DNA of 9,444 nt from Erysipelotrichaceae bacterium (GTDB taxonomy: Bacteria; Bacillota_I; Bacilli_A; Erysipelotrichales; Coprobacillaceae). Shown here one piece after another: positions 1-6,313 of this stretch (the stretch's first letter is position 1; the number at the start of each line of letters is the position of its first letter). Made by a program: the position numbers and the translations under genes. The notes beneath the pieces were generated by a model, which was not told the origin of the DNA, ran no database searches, and was given only the letters and a program-made list of their open reading frames with translations. The stretch lies in the NCBI GenBank assembly GCA_021202205.1, contig JAJQDJ010000001.1:1-9444 (forward strand), written 5' to 3'.

Positions 1-228
1 ACCCGTAAAGTCATTAACATATAATTTCTTAAAAATAAACTTAATGACATTGCGTATAGGATATTCATATTTCCTTACTATACTTAAATTATCAACATTT
101 GATCCATCATCACATATAAGTATTTCATAATCTTTAAAATCACTTTTTAATATAGATTGAATTGTCATATCTAAGGCTTCCACATCATTATATGTAGGAA
201 TAATAATACTGATTTTATAATGTTCCAT
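1..228 (-). CDS. Family 2 glycosyltransferase, N-terminal part only
   Basis: The first 76 residues of a cytoplasmic GT-A fold glycosyltransferase; the gene runs off the left edge. The protein opens with MEHYKISIIIPTYND, continues with a TIQSIL helix at about residues 22-27, and reaches EILICDDGS at about 35-43. This is the classic nucleotide-sugar-binding start of family 2, with the first Asp pair of the donor site visible. The catalytic base and acceptor region are outside the window, so donor and acceptor cannot be named. The start is secure: AAGGAG lies six bases before the ATG. It overlaps the end of the upstream MFS gene by 14 bases, which suggests translational coupling and a shared transcript. 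The last 20 or so residues look less typical of the family, so a lesion beyond the edge cannot be excluded. Confidence 0.85.
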   Translation of the reverse strand, partial: MEHYKISIIIPTYNDVEALDMTIQSILKSDFKDYEILICDDGSNVDNLSIVRKYEYPIRNVIKFIFKKLYVNDFTG

Positions 229-1420
229 TGTTTTCTCCTTCTAGCCATTGTACTTTTTTATCAATCACTATATGATCTATCAACCAAATACTTCCATCTA
301 TCATCATTAGTATTCCATAGGCATGAATAGTATTCATAAATTGACATAATATTAATGCTAAAGTTAATCCTGTAATTCTTCCTAATGCAATAGGAAACTC
401 ACTAGCAGTAATATATTCATAAGGTGTTAATGTTGTAGCAGAGGCATTGGATAATTGATATTTCATGGATTGATATATGGTATTATTCCAACAATATATC
501 AATCCCATACATATATAGAATATTACTAATGCTATAGTTATTTTAGTTATACCTAACAACATACATATGACAAAGTATATGATTGATGCTATTAAATGAT
601 AGTGTTTTTGGTTATTCCTAATGATACGACTAGCAATACATACCGAACTAATAATACCAATCAACGCCATTAAAGAGTTACAATTGCCTATGATTTGTTC
701 ATTATTAATAATAGCATAAGCAAATACAGTAAATATCTGATTATAAATAGATTCTCTAACACCATTAGAAAAACTATAATATTTAAGTGTATCCCAATAT
801 TTGTTTCGTTTGACTTTTAGTGCTTCTATCATTCTAATATCTTTATTTTCACTAAAAGGGCTCATATTTCTAGATATCATCATACCTAATATAAATAACA
901 AAACTGCAAAACTAAATAAGATCTAATAACCTGTTAAAGTGGTGAATCTCGCAATAATGAAACCTGAAATGGATGGTGTAACAACACCAAAAATATAACT
1001 AAAAGATTGTTGATAAGAAAAGAATCGTCCTTGTTCATTTTCGTTAACTAACTTACCCGTTAATAAATTAAAAGAAAAATAATAGAATCCTTGCCCTACT
1101 CCATTAAAAATACCTAAAGGTATAAGTAATGAAGAGGCATTCTTTTGTAACATAAGAATACTTAAATAATACAAACTTGTTGATATAATACCTATATCTA
1201 AGATAACTTTTAAATCTAACTTATGAATAAGCTTAGTACCAACTATAAAAGTTAATAATAACGCAATATAATTAATAATATTCTGTATAATGATAAAACC
1301 AATATTATTAGTAAGCCTTATAAGATAAACATTCACAAATGTCATCGCTATATTTGTACCTGCTAAATACAACATACCTATCATCAACAAATATTTTGTC
1401 TCTTTTGATAATTGTTTCAT
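215..1420 (-). pseudogene. MFS transporter interrupted by an in-frame amber stop
   Basis: A major facilitator superfamily membrane carrier of about 400 residues, resembling the YQGE-type putative transporters of Firmicutes. The ATG at 1420 follows AAGGAGGGAAGT, a better start than the TTG at 1456. The N-terminal half begins MKQLSKETKYLLMIG and has about five hydrophobic segments. A TAG at 923-925 follows the residues TTLTGY. The same frame then continues without a gap (ILFSFAVLLFILGMMIS) for about 235 more residues with six or so further hydrophobic segments. Because both halves share one frame, the lesion is a single base change rather than a frameshift. Without readthrough the product is a 165-residue half transporter. 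The downstream half has only a TTG near 901 with no clear ribosome binding site. The substrate is unknown. The glycosyltransferase downstream is probably co-transcribed. Confidence 0.8.
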
Positions 1421-1450
1421 ACTTCCCTCCTTATAATAACATAAGTTACG

Positions 1451-1462
1451 TAACAATTGTTA
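1451..1462. promoter_or_regulatory. Operator palindrome downstream of the MFS -10
   Basis: TAACAATTGTTA is a perfect 12-base palindrome touching the downstream edge of the MFS -10 box, where transcription would start. It shares the TAAC-N4-GTTA core with the palindrome at 1494-1515. Binding here should block initiation. The regulator is not in the window; a MarR- or TetR-type repressor is an inference from symmetry and size. Confidence 0.6.
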
Positions 1463-1490
1463 TTATAAACGCAAAACGAAGAAACGTCAA
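1462..1490 (-). promoter_or_regulatory. Sigma-A promoter of the MFS/glycosyltransferase operon
   Basis: On the minus strand TTGACG (1490-1485), a 17-base spacer and a perfect TATAAT (1467-1462) lie about 40 bases before the MFS start. It is one of the two strongest promoters in the window and is flanked on both sides by palindromes sharing one core, so the operon was probably repressed until induced. Confidence 0.8.
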
Positions 1491-1493
1491 TAG

Positions 1494-1515
1494 ATAAATA
1501 ACATTTGTTATTTAT
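1494..1515. promoter_or_regulatory. Operator palindrome upstream of the MFS -35
   Basis: ATAAATAAC and GTTATTTAT form a perfect 9-base inverted repeat around ATTT, three bases upstream of the MFS -35. The core AAC-N4-GTT matches the palindrome at 1451-1462. The centres are 48 bases apart and bracket the promoter. Confidence 0.6.
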
Positions 1516-1520
1516 TGAAT

Positions 1521-1554
1521 ATAAAAAGACTCATACATCTAGTATAAGTCTTTA
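1521..1554 (-). terminator. Rho-independent terminator after the small membrane protein gene
   Basis: On the minus strand an 11-base stem (1552-1542 with 1536-1526, one G-U pair) closes a 5-base loop and is followed by TTTTTAT. It separates the lipoprotein/small membrane protein unit from the MFS promoter. The plus strand also has a short T run, so weak two-way function is possible. Confidence 0.75.
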
Positions 1555-1583
1555 TGTTAACTTCAAATATCTTACTTCAATTC

Positions 1584-1766
1584 TTATCCCGATTTTTTAT
1601 TTAATTTTTTTATTTTTCTATTAGTAAATATAAATCCTATGCCTGATAGTAATGCAGCTAAAGCTCCCACAATACAAGCAATACCAATATCACCAAACAT
1701 AATCATTCCCATTGCTATACCTATAACACCTAAAATAATAAGTAATATTCCAATAATCATTGTCAT
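1584..1766 (-). CDS. Small two-helix membrane protein
   Basis: A 60-residue hydrophobic protein of unknown function. Residues 3-24 and 29-48 are two glycine-rich membrane segments separated by a short GDIG turn, and the tail (NRKIKKLNKKSG) is strongly basic and probably cytoplasmic. The ribosome binding site AGGAG contains the TAG stop of the lipoprotein gene, so the two are translationally coupled. The first ATG is only three bases from AGGAG; the ATG two codons later (1760) has a more usual nine-base spacing and may be the real start. A terminator follows within 30 bases. No family is recognised; the context suggests work at the membrane with the lipoprotein. Confidence 0.65.
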   Translation of the reverse strand: MTMIIGILLIILGVIGIAMGMIMFGDIGIACIVGALAALLSGIGFIFTNRKIKKLNKKSG

Positions 1767-1772
1767 AATCTC

Positions 1773-2654
1773 CTAAGGGTTCAATGTTACAGTTTGACCA
1801 TCAACATAATAATCATCTAACCAATCATCATTATTATAAGCTGATAGTTTAAATTCTATTTCTTCAATATCTTCTATAGCATTTTCTTCCAAATCTGAAT
1901 CATACCAGGAAATTGTACTAAAAGCACTTTTTCCAGCATTTACTGCCGTGGCATAGAAAGGATCCATCATATAACCATTTATTGAAGCATCATCTACACT
2001 AAACATTACTTCTGTATCTGTTTTATTCACCAAATATAAATTAACACCATATCCCCAAGTATCATCTGGATCATACCCAATTACAATTACCATGACATCA
2101 TCATTATCAACTAAAACATTATCACTATCCTGAGATTCTCTTGTGAATGTTGTAGCTTTTTCTTCACCATATGGATAAACATGAACTGTTTCATTAGCAA
2201 CATCATCCTCTTCCCAATCATCACTATTGTAAACTCTAAATGTTAATTTAATATCCGTAAATTCATCAATACCATTTTCTTCTAAAGTTGTATCACTTAT
2301 AAAACTAATTTCTTCATTAGATTTCTTACCAGCAGCTACTTCAGAAGCAAACAATGGATCACTCATCACACCATTAACAGAAGCACTTTCTACTGAAAAC
2401 ATGTAGGTAACATCTTCTGATTTATTTTCTAATTCAGCAGTTAATGTATATCCCCAGAATCCATCTTCATCAATACCATTTATAACAATGCTACATTCAT
2501 CATTATCTACTACAGTTAACTCTGTAAATGTAATTTCATTATCAGTTGTTTCCTCTGTTGTACTACTACTATCATCACTAGTAGTAGTATCATCACCATC
2601 ACTACATCCCACAAGTGAAATCATCATAAAACATGCTAAAAAACAATAAAACAC
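1773..2654 (-). CDS. Secreted lipoprotein with two tandem repeat domains; start region frameshifted
   Basis: Predicted surface lipoprotein. The open frame starts at a GTG without a ribosome binding site and gives a hydrophobic segment ending in the lipobox LVGC (Cys17 in this frame), then an Asp/Ser/Thr-rich linker to about residue 40. Two homologous domains of about 115 residues follow, roughly 48-161 and 181-292. Each has VDND, WGY, FSV..AS(V/I)NG, a DP(L/F)(F/Y)A step, AGK, LEEN and a closing YN(S/N)DDW. The pattern suggests an Ig-like beta-sandwich duplicated in tandem; no named family is claimed. The protein is very acidic. The basic n-region expected of a signal peptide is missing here but is encoded in another frame from an ATG at 2689 with a good ribosome binding site, so a one-base loss at 2638-2643 probably separates them. 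Confidence 0.75.
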   Translation of the reverse strand: MFYCFLACFMMISLVGCSDGDDTTTSDDSSSTTEETTDNEITFTELTVVDNDECSIVINGIDEDGFWGYTLTAELENKSEDVTYMFSVESASVNGVMSDPLFASEVAAGKKSNEEISFISDTTLEENGIDEFTDIKLTFRVYNSDDWEEDDVANETVHVYPYGEEKATTFTRESQDSDNVLVDNDDVMVIVIGYDPDDTWGYGVNLYLVNKTDTEVMFSVDDASINGYMMDPFYATAVNAGKSAFSTISWYDSDLEENAIEDIEEIEFKLSAYNNDDWLDDYYVDGQTVTLNP

Positions 2655-2689
2655 TTCTTTAAATAACTATTAATACTTAATTTCTCCAT
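2636..2689 (-). other. Out-of-frame natural start of the lipoprotein (17-codon ORF)
   Basis: An ATG at 2689 has AAGGAG six bases upstream and encodes MEKLSINSYLKKCFIVF before a TAG. It has the basic n-region and the start of the hydrophobic core of a lipoprotein signal peptide. One extra T in the coding T6 run (2643-2638) would join it directly to LACFMMISLVGC and give a standard 29-residue lipoprotein signal. It is therefore probably the true 5' end of the lipoprotein gene, split off by a frameshift. A regulatory leader ORF is the less likely alternative. Confidence 0.65.
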
Positions 2690-2707
2690 AATTTTCTCCT
2701 TGAACTT

Positions 2708-2713
2708 ATTATA
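2708..2713 (-). promoter_or_regulatory. Possible -10 box of the lipoprotein operon
   Basis: The minus strand has a perfect TATAAT 18 bases before the ATG at 2689. No good -35 lies 16-18 bases upstream, because that stretch is inside the preceding terminator. The promoter is either weak or activator-dependent, or expression comes from readthrough. Confidence 0.35.
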
Positions 2714-2715
2714 TA

Positions 2716-2767
2716 TGAAAAAAGCATCTATTTGGTATGCCATTAGCAAACAAATAAACGCTTTTAT
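2716..2767 (-). terminator. Rho-independent terminator after the TNSSSSSF gene
   Basis: On the minus strand AAAAGC pairs with GCTTTT and TATTTG with CAAATA, forming a long interrupted stem followed by TTTTTTC. It begins about ten bases after the stop codon of the gene at 2775-3137. Confidence 0.65.
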
Positions 2768-2774
2768 AAAAAAA

Positions 2775-3137
2775 TTAATAATTCATATCAATATCAATAC
2801 CAATAAAATCATTCTTACCAGTCTTATTTAAGGCATCCCAAAAATCTTCATAAATTTCATTCCAAAGTACAGGTATTTCACAATCAACCTCTCCAGCATA
2901 AACAATCAATCCTTTATCCAATGCATCATTGATTTCCTCTTGATGATATCTAATTGAGCTTTCATCTAAATATTTTTGAACATCTTCTTTATTCAATAAT
3001 GTTTGAGTATATTCAAAAAATAAATCCTCAGCCCAATGAATAATAGCTTCTTTTTGCTCATTTGTGAATCCTTGCTTTTTTGCAATGATAAAACTGCTAC
3101 TGCTCGAATTTGTAACAAAATCTGTTCTAACTTTCAT
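2775..3137 (-). CDS. Hypothetical protein with conserved TNSSSSSF N-terminus
   Basis: A 120-residue soluble acidic protein. AAAGGAG six to seven bases before the ATG at 3137 fixes the start. It opens MKVRTDFVTNSSSSSFIIA. From memory, this K-R-x-D-F-V-T-N-S5-F signature occurs at the extreme N-terminus of many otherwise different small hypothetical proteins of Firmicutes; its role is not established. The rest is mainly helical (about 23-75) with many Glu and Asp, then a short Trp/Phe-rich segment (LWNEIYEDFWDAL, about 93-105) and an acidic end (IDIDMNY). There is no membrane segment or signal peptide. A terminator follows directly, so it is probably monocistronic or the end of a short unit. 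No function can be assigned. Confidence 0.75.
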   Translation of the reverse strand: MKVRTDFVTNSSSSSFIIAKKQGFTNEQKEAIIHWAEDLFFEYTQTLLNKEDVQKYLDESSIRYHQEEINDALDKGLIVYAGEVDCEIPVLWNEIYEDFWDALNKTGKNDFIGIDIDMNY

Positions 3138-3218
3138 ATAAATCTCCTTTCTTATATATTGTAACAAGACTCATTAAAAAAGTCTTTGAACCTAAAATTC
3201 AATAACTTCCACTAGGAT

Positions 3219-4063
3219 TTATAAATCTATCTTATTCCAATCAACATGGCCATAACTTTCTTTAAACTTATTAAAATCTTCTTGACCCATATGTCATTGT
3301 TGATGATATTTTTTTAGCACATCGTTTTTAAATTTATCATTTGATAAAAATGTCTGTTGTGTATAGTTTTCAACTTCTCTAATTGCTTGTTTATATTCTT
3401 TACTTTTTTCTTTATCTTCATAAATGATATATTCATAAAGTAATGCTAACAACATAGCCTTATGTTCTTTTTTCCATGTTTTTTCTTGATCAGAATAATA
3501 ATTACAATAAGCATCAATATAAATAGCGTCACCAATAATGTTTTCAACTTTTTCTTGAATAATCATATATATTTTTTGAGTTTTTTGTTTACCTAAGAAT
3601 GAATTAACACAATTCCATACCTTCATTGAAAACATATTTAAAATAATCTTATAACCATCATAATCCATTATTGTACATGGTTGATTTAGTATTCTTAAAT
3701 CTTCTTGTCTTATATATTCATCTGCCATAGCTGAAAATGATAACATAAAAAAGACAGCCACGGATATAAAATAACACATGAATAATAAACATTTTCATCA
3801 TTACCAATATATACTACACCTCTTCGTCCATTATAAGCTTCTTTTAAATCTCCACAAAACATCATCATGTAATTTTTTAAACCTTCATTATTTTCATGCA
3901 CAGCATTTTTTTCAATATTATCGATATCTAATCTTGTTTTCGTATATTTTTCTAACAAATCAAAATGAACATTACCAACAATATTTATAGCATCATATAG
4001 TTCTTTTAAATCATTATAGTCTCCTATAATTCTTATTCCTAAACAATTTTTCGTATTTTCCAA
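3219..4063 (-). pseudogene. DUF6904-like gene with a frameshift and an in-frame TGA
   Basis: Resembles, from memory, the uncharacterised DUF6904 family. The first part has LENTKNCLGIRIIGDY, then DLKELYDAI, and later CGDLKEAYNGRRG and NVYYSCVILYP, which is the expected order. After YPWLSF the frame fails. The other frame continues the family-like sequence (MLSFSAMADEYIRQEDL and a helical C-terminal region). The switch lies at a coding run of six T (plus-strand A6, 3747-3752), and seven T would restore the frame. A second lesion follows: KKYHQQ, TGA at 3294-3296, then an in-frame tail (MGQEDFNKF to DWNKIDL) ending with TAA at 3219. The start is uncertain: TTG at 4063 fits family length, but the frame stays open to 4126 with no better start. 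It is probably non-functional. Confidence 0.6.
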
Positions 4064-4081
4064 TTTTAATATTATCTCATC

Positions 4082-4110
4082 CCCTAATAGTAGTATAACA
4101 TAAATTAGGG
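4082..4110 (-). repeat. Inverted repeat around the start of the DUF6904-like gene
   Basis: CCCTAAT (4082-4088) and ATTAGGG (4104-4110) are perfect 7-base arms around a 15-base loop that contains the putative -10 box. It could be an operator for a dimeric regulator; it is unlikely to be an RNA hairpin because most of it would lie upstream of the transcript. Confidence 0.4.
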
Positions 4111-4120
4111 TAAGATAAAA
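4092..4120 (-). promoter_or_regulatory. Possible extended -10 promoter of the DUF6904-like gene
   Basis: The minus strand reads TGTTATACT, an extended -10 (TGnTATACT), with a weak TTTTAT 17 bases upstream inside the T run of the glucosidase terminator. No other promoter is visible for this gene. Confidence 0.35.
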
Positions 4121-4137
4121 AGCCACATTTGTGGCTC
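4116..4137 (-). terminator. Rho-independent terminator of the 6-phospho-beta-glucosidase gene
   Basis: On the minus strand AGCCACA-AA-TGTGGCT, a perfect 7-base stem, is followed by TTTTA. The stem overlaps the last base of the TGA stop codon, an unusually tight arrangement. Confidence 0.85.
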
Positions 4138-5617
4138 AATCTAAATCTGCACCTTGAGATGCAATAACTTTCTTATACCAATAGAAAGAATCTTTCTTCT
4201 TTCTAGATAAATCACCAGTACCATCATCATATTTATCTACATAAACAAATCCATAACGTTTAGCCATTTCACCAGTAGATGCTGAAACTAGATCAACACA
4301 ACCCCACATGGTATAGCCCATCAGGTCTACACCATCTTCGTTAACAGCAGCATCCATAGCTTTAATATGACCTCTTAAATAATTAATACGATAATCATCA
4401 TGAATTGATCCATCTTCTTCAATCTTATCAAAAGCACCTAATCCATTTTCTACTACAAATAAAGGCATTTGATAACGATCATATAAGACATTTAAAGCAT
4501 TTCTTAAGCCAGTTGGATCAATTTGCCAACCCCAATCACTTGCGCTTAAATAAGGATTTTTAATACCCATTGATAAGTTTCCACCATCAGCAGCTTCAAA
4601 TTGACTAGGATCTCCAGCAGCGACTTGAGACATGTAATAAGAGAATGATAAGAAATCAACTTTACCTTCCATAAGTAATTCATCATCGCCATCTTCTTTA
4701 ACAATCTCGATGCCTTCTCTTTCAAATTCCTTTAAACGATAGCTTGGATAATAACCTCTACATTGGACATCAGTATAGAAAATATTATTATGTGTAGCTT
4801 TCCATGCTGCTAAAACATCTTCAGGATTACAAGCCCATGGATATGTTAAAGTATAAGCTAACATACAACCAATCTTAAATTCAGGGTTAATTTGATGACC
4901 TAAAATAACAGCCTTTGCGCTTGCCACAAATTGATGATGAGCAGCTTGAAGCTTTACTTGTTTTGATGACGTCATGATTCCTGAAGACATCCAAGGTGAT
5001 AATTCAATACAATTGATTTCATTAAATGTTAACCAAAGTTTTACTTTATCTTTGTATCGATTAAATACTGTATTACAATACTTAATATAACAATCTACAG
5101 TTCTTCTATCAGCCCAAGAATTCCAAGCCTCTGTTAATGCTAAAGGTGTTTCATAATGTGATAAAGTCACCAATGGTTCAATACCATACTTTTGACATTC
5201 ATCAAATACATTATCATAGAACTTCAAACCTTCTTCACTAGGTTCTTCATCTGGCATTCCTCCCTTAGGATAAATACGTGACCAAGCAATAGATAAACGG
5301 AAACACTTGAATCCCATTTCACCCATTAAAGCAATATCTTCTTTATAATGATGATAAAAATCAGTTGCTTCATGATTAGGATATAAACAATCATCAAAAC
5401 ATTCAAACTTAGCACCTTCAGGTAATTCTCCACCTACAAACATCGGTACTTTAACCTTTTCACCTTCTTTAGTAACATAAGTAATACAACGAGGTTCTCT
5501 ATGAGTACCATTTGTAACAACATCATCACTTGATAAACCTCTTCCACCTTCATTGTATCCTCCTTCATATTGGTTGGCTGCTGTTGCTCCACCCCATAAA
5601 AAATCTTTTGAAAACAT
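4136..5617 (-). CDS. 6-phospho-beta-glucosidase, glycoside hydrolase family 1
   Basis: A 493-residue cytoplasmic GH1 enzyme that cleaves beta-glucosides phosphorylated on uptake by a PTS (for example cellobiose or aryl-glucosides), giving glucose 6-phosphate and the aglycone or glucose. The N-terminal GH1 signature FLWGGATAANQYEGG is at 6-20, the acid/base Glu200 in WLTFNE, and the nucleophile Glu390 in FVVENG. The phosphate-site signature of 6-phospho enzymes is complete: LVSAST (Ser445) followed by KRYGFVYVD (Lys453, Tyr455). Length is normal. The start at 5617 has AAGGAGGA eight to nine bases upstream; the frame extends seven codons further without a ribosome binding site. It stands alone between its own promoter and terminator, with no PTS gene in view, so the transporter lies elsewhere. 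Exact substrate preference cannot be read from sequence. Confidence 0.95.
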   Translation of the reverse strand: MFSKDFLWGGATAANQYEGGYNEGGRGLSSDDVVTNGTHREPRCITYVTKEGEKVKVPMFVGGELPEGAKFECFDDCLYPNHEATDFYHHYKEDIALMGEMGFKCFRLSIAWSRIYPKGGMPDEEPSEEGLKFYDNVFDECQKYGIEPLVTLSHYETPLALTEAWNSWADRRTVDCYIKYCNTVFNRYKDKVKLWLTFNEINCIELSPWMSSGIMTSSKQVKLQAAHHQFVASAKAVILGHQINPEFKIGCMLAYTLTYPWACNPEDVLAAWKATHNNIFYTDVQCRGYYPSYRLKEFEREGIEIVKEDGDDELLMEGKVDFLSFSYYMSQVAAGDPSQFEAADGGNLSMGIKNPYLSASDWGWQIDPTGLRNALNVLYDRYQMPLFVVENGLGAFDKIEEDGSIHDDYRINYLRGHIKAMDAAVNEDGVDLMGYTMWGCVDLVSASTGEMAKRYGFVYVDKYDDGTGDLSRKKKDSFYWYKKVIASQGADLD

Positions 5618-5640
5618 AAATTTCTTCCTCCTTATCAATA

Positions 5641-5669
5641 ATTATAAAGCTTATTTAATCAAATTGAAA
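5641..5669 (-). promoter_or_regulatory. Promoter of the 6-phospho-beta-glucosidase gene
   Basis: On the minus strand TTTCAA, a 17-base spacer and a perfect TATAAT lie 24 bases before the ATG. The weak -35 suggests an activator may help. No RAT-type antiterminator or clear cre palindrome is visible in the short leader. Confidence 0.55.
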
Positions 5670-5682
5670 TATTATTTTACAA

Positions 5683-5713
5683 AAAGAAAATAGAATCTTG
5701 ATTGATTCTATTT
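5683..5713 (-). terminator. Rho-independent terminator of the riboflavin operon
   Basis: On the minus strand AAATAGAATC pairs perfectly with GATTCTATTT over a 6-base loop (5713-5704 with 5697-5688) and is followed by TCTTTTT. The stem starts inside the TAA stop codon of the ferredoxin-fusion gene, ending the ribU transcript. Confidence 0.85.
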
Positions 5714-6311
5714 ATAATCTCTTTTCAATCGTTTGTTTTGGACATATTTCAGCACATCTACCACAATGTAAACAATGACTTTGATCAATGACAACAGGTT
5801 TTTTAGATATATCAATGCATTTTTGAGGACAAACCGAATAACAAAGCTTACATCCAATACAATCCTTTCCTACAAAATAGCCATTTACTTTTTGTGATAT
5901 ATCACCAATGGTAATACTATCCCTTGATACATGAGAAGGATCACTAATATCAAAATATTCACCAGTTGCTTCATATAATCTAAATACCTGTAAAGCATTT
6001 CTCGTATTATCAGGATAAATCTTTTTCATATATTCGTTCTTATCAAATATTTCATCTAATTTTTCATATCCAATATTTTCAATATATCCTCTCAAAGATA
6101 TTGAAATTTTAATTTTAGTAGCTGATAAAGCGATATATTTTTGTTCCATAAGCTGTTTATAAAATTCTTTACCTTTAGCAGTTAAAAAATAAACACCTTG
6201 ATCATCATAGAGCATCATATCAATGACTCTTGTAACTGGTTTATTTTCACTATCTACTGTAGCAATTGTTGTTGAATGTATGTCATTAACAAGTATATCT
6301 AGATAATTCAT
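5712..6311 (-). CDS. FMN-binding split-barrel flavoprotein fused to a 2x[4Fe-4S] ferredoxin
   Basis: A 199-residue cytoplasmic redox protein. Residues 1 to about 125 look like a pyridoxamine 5'-phosphate oxidase-like FMN split barrel (TIATVDSENKPVTRVIDMMLYDDQGVYFLT is its typical opening strand pattern). Residues 145-199 are a bacterial-type ferredoxin domain with two complete motifs: C151-x2-C154-x2-C157-x3-C161-P and C180-x2-C183-x2-C186-x3-C190-P. The design allows electron transfer between Fe-S clusters and a bound flavin; the physiological partner is unknown. The gene starts two bases after the ribU stop, with an AAAGGA inside the end of ribU, so the two are co-translated under the FMN riboswitch. 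That context supports FMN, rather than pyridoxal phosphate, as the cofactor. A strong terminator closes the operon. Confidence 0.85.
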   Translation of the reverse strand: MNYLDILVNDIHSTTIATVDSENKPVTRVIDMMLYDDQGVYFLTAKGKEFYKQLMEQKYIALSATKIKISISLRGYIENIGYEKLDEIFDKNEYMKKIYPDNTRNALQVFRLYEATGEYFDISDPSHVSRDSITIGDISQKVNGYFVGKDCIGCKLCYSVCPQKCIDISKKPVVIDQSHCLHCGRCAEICPKQTIEKRL

Positions 6312-6313
6312 AA

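Noticed and set aside
3163..3189. AAGACT/AGTCTT inverted repeat as a terminator of the DUF6904-like gene
   Set aside because: The stem is only six bases with a long A-rich loop, and no T run follows it on either strand.
3294..3296. UGA read as tryptophan (altered code)
   Set aside because: The glucosidase gene uses TGA as its real stop right before a terminator, and tryptophan is encoded by TGG in the intact genes.
3778..3990. Plus-strand frame of 70 codons
   Set aside because: Antisense shadow of the DUF6904-like gene; His/Tyr/Leu-rich low-complexity translation and no ribosome binding site.
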